Shown here in pieces: positions 45,113 through 55,032 of a DNA stretch of 64,000 nucleotides. The position numbers and the translations under genes were made by a program. Source of the stretch: Isoetes taiwanensis (lineage: Eukaryota; Streptophyta; Lycopodiopsida; Isoetales; Isoetaceae); assembly GCA_021234155.1 (NCBI GenBank), contig JAJEKV010000002.1:1022164-1086163 (forward strand). The letters run 5' to 3'. The notes under the pieces were generated by a model. The model saw only the letters and a list, made by a program, of their open reading frames with translations, searched no databases and was not told where the DNA came from. The number at the start of each line of letters is the position of its first letter. Within the stretch, counting starts at the first letter, position 1.

Positions 45113-46488
45113 TCAGATCTCCCGAGCAGCTCTAGAAAAATTGGAGTTCGCCTTCCTCTTTGGTGGAGCAGGTCTCTCAGGTGGCGGCTTCAGAGTGTTG
45201 TTCTTAGTCGGCCGGCCTCCTTCGACAAACGTGACCTTGTGCTCGTCATAATACTTGGAGTATTCTTCGTACATTTTCATGTACGAAGTGTACTCTTTCA
45301 GGTTCTTCCTATACTCAAGGTCCTGCTTGAGTATATACGACTCCCTCTGTGGCTTCGGCTTCTTGGTGCTGTCGCTGGGGTGCTTTGGCGACGGCCACCT
45401 AAGGTACGGGGGCACCCTTGCTACTACATCGTCCTCCTCCCGCGCTGTATTTGAGGGTCCCGAGCCCTCAGCTGGGTCGGGCATCCTAGTTCCCTCATCT
45501 GACTCAGTGTCAGATGAGGATGGAGGCTTCTCGGGGGCTGGCTCCTGGATAATGACTCCTTTGGCGGGAGTCGTCTTCATCTTGCGCTTTGAGTCCTTTG
45601 GCAGCGCAGGAGCTTTTCTTTTCGCTGCCCTCAGCTTCTCGCGCTCCTCCCGCCGCCTCTTCTTTTCCTCCCTCTTCTGCTTCTTCTCTTGCTTTCTCTT
45701 GCGCCCCTCCTCTTTCTCCTTGCGGCGCTCTTCTCTCTCGAGCTCCCTCTGCAATAACTCTGCTGCTTCTTCCACTGTGAGTTCTTGTGCTACCTCTTCA
45801 AGGCCTTGGGGCCGCTCCTCTTTCTGGTGCTCAGGGGCTTCCTCCTGGTGCTCAGGGGCCTCCTCTTGTGTATCTGGGTTAGGTTGGGCCTCCTGCTCTT
45901 CGTGATCCCGCTCGGCTCGCTCTTGAGCCCGTCGGGCCTTCTGCCGAGCTGCTCGCTCTTGGGCGCTCACATGTCCAGGGGAGACTGTAATCCGGGCTGT
46001 CTGTTTGGTGCGGGCCATGTCTTTGTTTGAAGCAATCCGAGCTCGGGCACCTAGAAATCGTTCTCTGGGACGAGTTGTTCTCCGAAGGCGCTGGGGACAA
46101 ATGAGGAACCCTAATTTTCTATTTATAGGCAGGGGAATTTTAGGGTTTGGACCTGCAATTTCATATTGGGCCAATCTGGAAGGTCTTATTGAAGATCTGA
46201 GAGGTACTTTAGGTTTGTTTAGCCAAAAAGCATCCACCACTCACACAGTGCCCTGGGCGCACTCTGTGAGGGGTCATCTCTTTTTGGGTCCAATTTTCAA
46301 TTTACAAGGGGTTTCTTAGTGTTATAACATGCAAAACTAGCTAGAATCAAGGAGATAAGCTGAACTGTACCATTACTTTAGCTAAATTACACATCTAACT
46401 AGGTCAACAAGGGTCCACCACTCACACAGTGCACCAAGGTCGAATTGGTTTGCAAATCGATTTGGTCTGGGCGCACTCTGTGAGGGGT
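44255..46488. repeat. Five copies of a roughly 75-nt dyad-symmetric hairpin
   Basis: Copies at 44255-44330, 44462-44536, 44664-44738, 46237-46274 (centre deleted) and 46418-46488. Outer arms are CCACTCACACAGTGCGCC and GGGCGCACTCTGTGAGGGG. The centre has a perfect inner palindrome TCGGTTTG/CAAACCGA. The two at 44462 and 44664 differ at a single position over the shared core. The array straddles the H3-mimic gene: three copies downstream of it and two between it and the primer site. Confidence 0.9.
45113..46018 (-). CDS. Retroelement accessory protein with histone H3 N-terminal tail mimic
   Basis: An uninterrupted 301-codon frame starts at ATG 46018-46016 (context AAAGACATGG, purine at -3, G at +4). 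An in-frame ATG 74 codons upstream exists, but its extension looks like leader sequence and overlaps a hairpin. Residues 1-9 are MARTKQTAR. Removal of Met (normal before Ala) exposes ARTKQTAR, identical to histone H3 residues 1-8, including R2, T3, K4, T6 and R8. It then diverges (ITVSPGHVS). Next come a basic/acidic helix (about 18-45), an EEAPEHQ repeat, a long charged coiled coil (about 85-140: REEREKL, KRKQEKKQKREEKK), a lysine-rich part that could serve as nuclear signal, an acidic PSSSDTESDEG (about 170), a Tyr-rich helix (EYTSYMKMYEEYSKYYDEHK, about 245-265) and a basic tail. I infer a nuclear chromatin-directed role. It could also be a coincidence fixed in one lineage. Confidence 0.7.
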   Translation of the reverse strand: MARTKQTARITVSPGHVSAQERAARQKARRAQERAERDHEEQEAQPNPDTQEEAPEHQEEAPEHQKEERPQGLEEVAQELTVEEAAELLQRELEREERRKEKEEGRKRKQEKKQKREEKKRRREEREKLRAAKRKAPALPKDSKRKMKTTPAKGVIIQEPAPEKPPSSSDTESDEGTRMPDPAEGSGPSNTAREEDDVVARVPPYLRWPSPKHPSDSTKKPKPQRESYILKQDLEYRKNLKEYTSYMKMYEEYSKYYDEHKVTFVEGGRPTKNNTLKPPPERPAPPKRKANSNFSRAAREI

Positions 46489-46687
46489 CACCTGTTCTTG
46501 GTTGTTTTAGGTTGGGTTTCTACTAACTTACTACTAACTTAGCATTAATCTATTTACTACACTAGAAATTGGAATAAAATTTCCAATTTTCGAGGTTCCT
46601 GCTTGGGTGGCTATCTCCCAAGGCTTGAATCTACTGTTAGTTCTATGGGAAAATGGTCAGTGCTCGATCTTGATCTGCCAAGATCAT

Positions 46688-46699
46688 GCTCTGATACCA
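46688..46699 (-). promoter_or_regulatory. Primer-binding site, initiator tRNA-Met
   Basis: The minus strand reads TGGTATCAGAGC, the classic plant initiator-Met primer site, one base from the 5' LTR end. It fixes the element orientation as minus. Confidence 0.97.
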
Positions 46700-46700
46700 C

Positions 46701-48316
46701 TTTCATGTCCCCTACTCCTTATACGATGCACACATCGTATCTGAAGGAGGAGCATTCCCCCTGGCAGCTACACTGACAAGGGCCATCCACCTGACTCCAC
46801 TCCCAGTGGAATGAGCCAGCAAGGGAAGAATGGATGTGTCATTCACCCGTCTCCCATCGGGTCAACCTATCTGCGGAGGCACGAATAAACAAACATGAGC
46901 ACAAACTAACAGTATATAAATATAATCACCTCGAAGGGTGAGCACAACATCATCATCATATATACAATATCATCAGTATGATCAATATCAATAAGGGAAT
47001 CCTACCCTGAGCTCTGACTCAAGGGGGTTCGACTGACAGCTTGGCCTCCAAAAGTCATTGCAGACAGAATTCATGGCAATGGATTTGGCTGGCAAAGGAA
47101 CATGGCTGTTGGGTAGTCCACTCCATCCGCCCCTCCTGTACACACTTTGCATAGTGGCTTGATAGGTATTAGGACTGGACCGTAGCCTGTCGGATACGTA
47201 GCCAAGAGGGCTACTACTGGATTGCATCTCTCCAGCCCCTATGAGGCAGGAGGAAGGTCACCCTCCCTCCAGAGGCTTCCATGCTCAACATAGGTGGCTA
47301 GAGGGCCACTGCCCTTATTCGACTTGAACCCAATGGAGAGTGACGCATCACTCCACGGGTGTCGAGCCCATGCCTTGCCCACACACAGTGACAAGGCATT
47401 AGACCTAGCTCACTAGAATCCCTAGTAGGCTTTACACACCAGAGGGATTGATCTGTGTTGGGACAAGTACCTCCTTGTTCTGCCGATCTGGCGCCTCCAA
47501 CTTCAACCCGGTGGGCTCCTGTGTACAGGCCGCAATAATTGGGTACTAATGGTACTATTATAGGATCATCTTCCACAAAGCTGCTAGGGTCTCTACCTCC
47601 CATCCCAATACATGGAGGTCACAGAATGAAATACCAACATCATCACAGAACTTGAAATGAAGAATATCATCTAATCTATTTACCTAAACAACAGAGTTAG
47701 GTTCTTTAGTTAGGGCTTATGATCTTGGGATCTATAAGGCCTCTATGGCTAAATGAATATGCTAAACTACCTCACTGCCTAGCCCAAAGACGGCTTTGCA
47801 CAACAGAATGACTAGATACCTGGTCCTTGACCTGTTCTGGATCCTCGGAATGCATCCATGCTCCTGATCTTGCTGAAGATGGCTGCTACTCGATGATCTG
47901 TTGTGCAAAGACAGCTTTGCAGAGCCGAGCAATGCGGAATGGGGTCTTGACTTGGCCGAAATGGCTCAAGGAAACTCTAAATGCAAAAAGGGAAAGGAGC
48001 TATATGAAAACCCTAAAATATAAAGAGAGGAAAAGGGTTTAGGGTTTAAGGGGGAACCCTTATATAGAAACCCTTAGGGTTAGGTTAAAACATTGGCAAA
48101 TGGGGTTTAGCCATTTGGCAATGGGGTCCATGGGGGTTATTAATTGTGTATGTTTATTTAACATGCACAATATTCAAAGTTGCCCCCCTAGGTGCAACTC
48201 TTGCCCCCTAGGTGCAACCTACTACAACCACCAAGTACATGTCATCCGTGACATGCACGGGTGACGTGGTAGTATAATATACGTATTCGGGACGTATACT
48301 ATGCTGGAACATCACA
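46701..48316 (-). repeat. 5' LTR of the 12.7-kb element
   Basis: Matches 35585-37198. The inner tip (46701-46708) is mutated relative to TGTGACGT. On the minus strand it starts TGTGATGTTCC and carries a TATA box at 48066-48058. Confidence 0.95.
48058..48066 (-). promoter_or_regulatory. LTR TATA box
   Basis: The minus strand reads CTATATAAGGG about 250 bp into the 5' LTR. The same word occurs in the 3' LTR and marks a likely polymerase II start. Confidence 0.55.
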
Positions 48317-48345
48317 GACAAAAGGGAGTCTCTTCACATTTTCTC

Positions 48346-49515
48346 TCACACCTTCACTAGTGATTCTCGACTGTGAGGCACCGTCTCCGCATTCTCGTCT
48401 ATGTACATAGACAGCAGAACATTTCCTGCTAGAGTGTGTGACCCATGTTTCTTTGAGCCCGTGTTACCATGTTCGGCAACTTTGTGATCAGCAAGGAAAA
48501 GTTTACGCCACTTATAGAAAGTTGACATCAGAATACCGTAGACTTTGTGCCATGCTTTCAAGCATACTTGCTTGTTATTTAGCATCACCTTCTGGACCTG
48601 TCCATTTTCTGAGCAAACGTCAAGCATGTTGAAAGTAAAGATGGTCCTGTCCGCAGCACTCATGTTCCAAAAGAAACTCCGCATGCACTTGATCTTGCAG
48701 GTGGAGGAACTGGCACAACATCTTCGAATGCAACAAAGCGAGGATTTGAAGTCTAGAATGGAAGCTGTAGTGATCTTTCTCTCAGCTTTAGCTGGCATAA
48801 TGGTTGGTGTTCGCGGTGTGCGATTCACCATTTTATAAGACCTCTTATGAGTCTTAGGAACTTCTACCTGCATGGCATAGGGTTCTGCCTCGATGTTCTG
48901 CTCTTTCATAGCCTTTAAGAGTGTCGATACTGTAACATTGTCCACTAACACCAAGGCATTGGACCACCTGACCAAGTCGTGCACCTGTGGCATTTCAGCA
49001 CAAGCTTGACATCTCATTGACGGCTTTTCTGGCATAGGACATATCTTCATTACAATGGCAGCCAGGAAGCCTTTCCCTAACCTCATGTCACCAACTGCCT
49101 GGTTATGATCAATGAAGATGATCACGCTGTGTCCATAAGGCATGTTGCAGCAGTCATGCAAAAGCATGCAGTTCCTCTCCACTAGCTCATCCTTTAAAAC
49201 ACCTTCATCACGACAGTTTTTTCTGAAGGGACCTTCTTGATCTTCCACCACCTGCCAGTTAATTTTTTTAACCGTACTGGCAGAGTGGATATATCAGGTT
49301 CAAACGCTTATACACTGTGCAGGCCACAAAATGAAACTCCGAACAACTCTCCGAGAGTTGCAATTTCGGCTTTCGGATATGGCAAACGCATGCTTCCATC
49401 CAACCTGCATAGACACTACCATGCTACCCTCGGGCAAGGGCAAGTTATGGTGTTTGCTGAAGCTGTGTACTTTGCCCTCGCCAACTTTGACACCATTGAA
49501 TAGTGTGGACCTCAA
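48346..49515 (-). pseudogene. 5' part of a transposase-like gene, split by the retroelement
   Basis: Frame 49515-49300 and frame 49251-48346 can be joined by an intron of about 53 nt (GTTTGA...TGGCAG|GTG) in phase. The second exon has IIFIDHNQAVGDMRLGKGFL, CQACAEMPQVHDLVRWSNAL, a Cys/Lys-rich part, LNNKQVCLKAWHKVYGILMS, TFYKWRKLFLADHKVAEHGN, TGSKKHGSHT and YIDENAETVPHSRESL. The HGN...ENxxxxPH order parallels 25055-24822, so both belong to one transposase-like repetitive family. It ends at a possible 5' splice site (AAG|GTGTGAG) 30 bp before the retroelement. The right end is cut by the LTR at 49519. Function unproven. Confidence 0.55.
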
Positions 49516-49518
49516 GTC

Positions 49519-50795
49519 TGTGATGTTCCCCTGAATATTATGCTATAAATACGTATATTTCTGGGCCACGTCATCTTGCAAATCTACTTTAATAGCCTTG
49601 TACACTATAGTAAGTGGAAATAGGAGCATGGCTAAGTTATTCATATAACATAGCCAACCTTGGGCATAGGGCCATTTCGACATGGCCTCACCCTATTACA
49701 TGGAACCCTAACCCATAAATGGCCAAACCCTAATCCTAGGCCATTTTTCTGGCTCTAATAGTCTTGGAACCTTGTTCGTGCTCAAAACTCCGTTTCAAGA
49801 ACCGTCTGCTATGGCATAGCATAGCACAGTAGCCATCGAAGCGTGCGCATATCGATAGGAGTGGACATTACTTCGAACACCTTGAAGGCCGTGGAGACGC
49901 CGGGAGCAGGAGGGAGTTCCTCGGGAGCAGGCGTTTGGGTTAGAGTCCTTTGTAGATCATCTGGAACTTAGGATTACAAATGAGTTAGCATTTCGTATCT
50001 CTGGTAGAGCCATTCTAGAATCCCCAGTCTAGATCTTGAACCCTAATCAATGAACCCCAACTGCAAGTCGGATGCATGTGATTAGGATTAGATGTTATTC
50101 TCTATTATTTATCATGTTATATGGATATATGATGTTGGTTGATTATGTTTGCTCCTCTTGTATTGGGAAAGGGGATAAAGACCTAGTGGCCATTATTTAG
50201 ATGATGCTCCTAGTTTAGACCCCTTAGTTCGTATTAGATGCGGCCTGTGCATAGGAACCCACATGTTTACGAGGGCTATGGAGTGGCTTAGCACCATACA
50301 ATGAGGCTAGTGGCAAAGTGGAGGGAGGTCCCTGCTGAGCACGGCTACTGGGGACCCATAGTGGGCTAGGCCTATAGTCGGTCACTTCGTGTGGACCGGG
50401 TATGGGTTGACACCTCCTAGATCAATGGTGTCGCTCTGACTCTCAAGAGCTGCAGGTGTCAGCTTGGCTCTTGTTTTAGGAGATTCAGTCGAATACGGAT
50501 CGTATGTCATCATGATTCTCTAGCCGCCCATGGAGCCACTAGTCCTCGGAGAGGGAGATGCAACCCCTCCTACCTCATCGGACCGGGGAAATGCAACTCG
50601 AAGTAGTCTCGATGGGTGATACCATGAGATTGCATATCCGGCAGGTTATAGTCACGCTAGAGCTCGATTTAGCCCGTTTGCAAAGTATGCACAGGAGGGG
50701 CAGATCGAGTGGTCAACCTTAGCCATTGTCTATAGCCAGCACCATCATTGTTATATCTTGGTCTGCTCTATCTTGAGGCCCAGCCATCAGTCTAC
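49519..50795 (+). repeat. LTR fragment, plus orientation, cut by a later insertion
   Basis: Starts TGTGATGTTCC and is collinear with about 1-1300 of the window at roughly four-fifths identity by eye. The last 300 or so bases are missing because a minus-oriented element begins at 50796. Confidence 0.8.
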
Positions 50796-52474
50796 TGTGA
50801 CGTCCCCTACTCGTATACGGTGCCCTCACCATATACAAACAGGAGTTCATCCCCCATACCAGCTCCATGCTAATGCACACCCTCCACATGACACCGCAAA
50901 CGTGGTGGCGGGTTCCGGTGGGAAGAGTGGAAGGGTCATTGCACCGTCTCCCTCGGGGCCTACCTAGTCTGCGGGCGTAAAACATACATGTCGTTAGCAC
51001 ATACATCAACATCATATGACCATCACGAAGGATGGTCCTCCACATATCTGCAAAGACAAAGATCAAGACATCACATAGGAATCCTACCCAAGGCTCGGAC
51101 TCAAAGGGATGACCCGACGGCTTGGGTCTCCTCGGAGTTCATTGCGGGCGAATTCATGGCAATGGATTTGGTCGGCATATGAACATGGCTTAGGGTTGTC
51201 CACTCCATCCGCCCCTCCCATTGCACACTTTGCGAGTGGTCTCAAAAGTGTCGGGACTGACCAGAGCTCACGGATGCATAGCCAAAGGGCTACTCCCGGG
51301 CTCATCCTCCCGATTCAGATGGGGCGGGTAGGGATCACTCCCTCCGAGAGATCTACATCTTTGACTCAAGGTGACTAGAGGGCCACCGCCTATTCGACCG
51401 AACCCACCGGAAAGTGAGCACCACTTCCGCGGTGTGTCGAGCCCATGCCTTGCCCACACGCGTGGCAAGCCATTGGACCTAGTCACAATGATCCCGGTAG
51501 GCTTTACACACCCGGAGGGATGGCTTCAAGAGTCGGGACATGAACCTCCTTCTCGGCCGGTCCGCCCCTTCACCCACATCCCTGTGGCTCTTGTGCAGTA
51601 GGCCGAATCTACAAGCAGTGCTAGAGAGGCTACTCTAGGAGCATCAACTACAAAGCTTTAGGTCTCTACCCCCTTCCCAATACAAGGAGTTCATAGAGAT
51701 ACATCATACATATACTTCACATGAGAACTAAAGAACTAGATCTAATCTACATCATAGAGTTAGGTTCTTTTGGTTAGAATCGCTATCTAGAGATCCTGAA
51801 GGGCTGCTATGGGCAATTTAATAGGCTAAACCCTATCTTGATTCAATGACTAGAAGATGGTTTAAGCTATTAAATTGACCAAATACCTAATCCTTGGCTT
51901 GCTTCTCTCTCGCCACGAACTTCGACCATCCCTGAAATGCTCGAATCAAGGGAAACTAATGATGCGGTTCTCTCATAAAGTTCAGGGAGGCGGTTTTAGC
52001 TCTTGAGGCAGCCAAAAACAGAGCTCTAAAACCCTAGAAACGAAAATGGGCAAGTTAGGGTTCTCCTACTTAAATAGACAAGGGGTTGGCTAGGGTTTCC
52101 AATTATCCCCTTTAGGCATGTGGGATAATTGGGAATGGGCCCACTTGCCTTTAATGGCTAGGTGGCCAAATGTGCCCACATGGAAATGTGTGCACCCAAT
52201 TAATGTGTACATTGGAAAATGTGCACATTAATTGCACACACTTGGGTATGGCCCACTTGGCATCAAGTGGCCACATGGAAATGTGTGCCCACATTAATGT
52301 GTACATTGGAAAATGTGCACATTAATTCTAATGCACATTCTTAGCAAGTTGCCCCTAGGGGCTACCCACTTGGCTACGTCGTATTACCGCGTCGGTCGGG
52401 GTGGCGTGTGCGGCGTGGCGGCAAAAGATGCGATACGCCCCGGGGCCGTATATCGCGGCCTTTGGAACGCCACA
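50796..52474 (-). repeat. 3' LTR of a second Ty3/gypsy copy
   Basis: TGTGACGTCCCC ... GGAACGCCACA. It is a diverged relative of the LTRs of the 12.7-kb element. It contains an internal duplication (about 52186-52240 and 52275-52330) built around a hairpin ATTAATGTGTACAT/ATGTGCACATTAAT. Confidence 0.85.
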
Positions 52475-54431
52475 TTCTCCCCACCTTGAAATGATGTCGT
52501 CCAAAGATCGTGGGTCTCCCCACCTTGAATCTTCCTAACCTGCAATCAACCCGATGCATACGTATACTACTATAATACTTACACAGTTATTACGATTACC
52601 TTAAGGTAATATTTTTAAATCATTATTACGCCATTACATTATCAAATAAGTTGTCAATTCGTAACTTCTACTAAAACAAGGTACTTATTAGTTTCTATTA
52701 TCACAACATTTAGTTTATCACAATTTAACACTTTCATATATAATTATTATTTAAGGTACTCTTCATTCCTTGCAACACATTCCAACAAAATTTGTGTTGC
52801 AGGTCTTCGCACCTTAAAATCCTGCATTAATTTTACAATATCTATAATTACATACTTACTATTTTAATTATTATAATTACTCTAAGGTAATGTTTAAGAC
52901 ATTACTATTTCATTATCCAATTAACTTATCACATCATAACTTAATCCACGCAAGGTAATTATTAACCTTACTTAATACAACATTTAAGTTTATCAAAGTT
53001 TAACACTACCTGCAGGTCGACACTACCTATTATTAATTATTAATAAAATTTTGGTTATATGGTGACCACCCCACCTATCTACATGGATGCATGGCTAATC
53101 TCCCGGCGTAGGAAGAGGGTGAATCTTCCATTATGGCCGTGGAGCGGCGCAGTATGCCTATATGCCGCTCATGCCTACACCTCTAGTTGCCCGGTGGAGG
53201 ATATCCTTCCCGTGGGAAGGATAGATTCCTCCTATCAAAGCATATATGGGGCTAAAGGTGCCTTTCCTATCAATGCATTCCTCAATGACCTCCTTTCTCT
53301 CGAGGTCGTCTACTTCCGTGGGACAGAAGTAGACTTTCTAATCTACCTTCCACTCGTCCAAGCGGAAACGCGGTCATGCCTACATTGACATTACACCACG
53401 CCCTAGAGATCACCGTAGTGGTCTCATCATCGCAGAACAACGCATGCAATCCATACCAAGCATAGGTTGCATGCGCAGATTAATCTTAACTACACATAGA
53501 ATTAATCTACACAAATCGACATGCCCGAGCGATTTTTTTTTCGGCTCCTTTTAATGCATGTGATTAACATAATTACCCTAAGGTAATATTTATGAATTAA
53601 CATTATCATATTATCGGATACATTACTTCCGATAGTACAATTAAATTTACTCTAAGCTTTGCAATATTTAACGACTTTTAGATCGCGATTATTTAAACAA
53701 TAACCCTACTTCCGACCTATTGTTACATAGACAAGGTTTTAATTATCATACACAAGAATTAGATGTGCTTCTTATTCTCTTCCTTGGGTCTGCATTACCC
53801 TTGGAAGTATATCCCTAAGATGCACTTAAGTATATCCTAAATTCTATTTTCTATTTATATTTATAAGGACCTATAGCTATCCTTGGAAGGAATTGCATCC
53901 TTATGAAGGATTAATTAACATGCTACTTCACATTATCGTTGTTATTTAACTTATTTCCCTATGATACATATCACGTACAACAATTTCTATCACGGTTATT
54001 AGGATCTATATTTAACTTATCAATAAGACACATTAAAGCTTATAATACATCGCATACCTTACCTAAGGCTAGAGCGCATCCACTCATTGAGCCGTCGAGT
54101 AGTTTGGAGGTGACTTGGTCGTTCATTGCTCCCATAGTTTTGCTCCACTTAGTTGGTGTAGTTAAGCTACTACGTCGGTCTCGCCGCGTTGAAGGCCTCT
54201 GAGCTATCTATCTATCTATCTTACGCTCTATTAAACCCGGCATGCCGAGTGAACTCTATTCTGAATTAGGTCAATTGATTGCAAATGCGTTCAATCATAA
54301 GATTGAGCCCTCCCACTTTCTTCGAAAAGAAAATGGTCCTGCACCCCTTCAATGACATTGCACACAACGTCATATCTATTCTCTCCCCTTAAGAGGTTAT
54401 ACGCTTCTTACTTAGCGCATTAAGTTACTAG
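52475..54431 (-). mobile_element. 3' internal region of the second Ty3/gypsy copy
   Basis: The polypurine tract word (52475-52487) and about 850 bp alignable with 37212-37980 follow the LTR. Beyond about 53360 similarity ends and no pol frame is found, so the copy is probably decayed or non-autonomous. It carries three ATTACCYTAAGGTAAT palindromes (52595-52610, an imperfect one at 52876-52891, 53572-53587) and a (CTAT)n run at about 54206. Its other LTR should lie to the right of the window. Confidence 0.6.
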
Positions 54432-55019
54432 CACACTAACCCCAAAATCTGCTCTATGTGTAGTTTTTTGCTGTCTTTTTTGCAAAAAAACAACACTTAA
54501 ACACCACCCATAGTAATGTTCCGAAAATGCTAGAAAACACGTGTAGTTTTTTAGTGTTGTTTTTTACACATAAAAGACGTGTAGTTTTTATGCGTGGTTT
54601 TTGGAAAAAACAACGCATAGTTTTTATGTGTAGTTTTCACCATGTAAAACAACCTGTAAATTCTATGTGTGGTTTAAAGAAAAACAACGTGTGTTTTTCA
54701 GTAAAAACAACATGGTTTCAAGTGTGGTATTCACCTATAAACAATGCATGGTCTTCATGGTCTTTCTGTGTTGTTTTTTTTTTAGTGTTGTTTCTAGTGT
54801 AACTAGACATTGTTTATTTTCAATATAAGTCACGTTGTTTTCGATATTACAACATGTGGAAAACTAATATTACTACAGTAAAAAGAAAAACTACATGGCA
54901 TGTCCACACATTGAAAAAAAAAAAAACATTGTTTTCATGCGTCGAAACTAAAATTACAACACTATAAAAAAATTACTACATGTCATGTCCATGTAGGCTT
55001 TTGATTTTCTTCACCTTAT

Positions 55020-55032
55020 GGGAATCGAACCC
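55020..55032 (-). promoter_or_regulatory. Isolated polymerase III box B / tRNA T-arm-like motif
   Basis: The minus strand reads GGGTTCGATTCCC, a perfect T-arm sequence, but no box A is found at the right distance. It may be a SINE relic. Confidence 0.3.

Larger units (their letters stand above)
35585..48316 (-). mobile_element. Complete 12.7-kb Ty3/gypsy chromovirus-type element with two extra genes
   Basis: Both ends are TGTGACG/CATCACA-type. Both sides carry the 5-bp duplication GACAA (35580-35584, 48317-48321). On the minus strand the order is: 5' LTR (48316-46701), initiator-Met primer site, hairpin repeats, H3-tail-mimic gene, second accessory gene, gag, protease, reverse transcriptase, RNase H, truncated integrase, chromodomain, 3' UTR, polypurine tract, 3' LTR (37198-35585). 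In the first 190 bases of the LTRs I count 8 differences, so the insertion is not recent. Gag and pol carry stops and frameshifts and the integrase core is missing, so it could move only with helpers. Confidence 0.95.

Noticed and set aside
45255..45905. 216-codon plus-strand frame opposite the H3-mimic gene
   Set aside because: Ser/Leu-rich mirror of the charged minus-strand gene. Opposite to the direction of the element.
45113..46240. Upstream ATG at 46240 as start of the H3-mimic gene (375 codons)
   Set aside because: The 74-residue extension has leader-like composition and overlaps a hairpin copy. The ATG at 46018 has the better context and yields the exact H3 tail.
1622..49518. The plus-oriented LTRs at 1-1621 and 49519 as two ends of one element
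   Set aside because: There is no primer site after 1621, no polypurine tract before 49519, and the space between holds antisense coding scraps. They are more likely independent LTR remnants.
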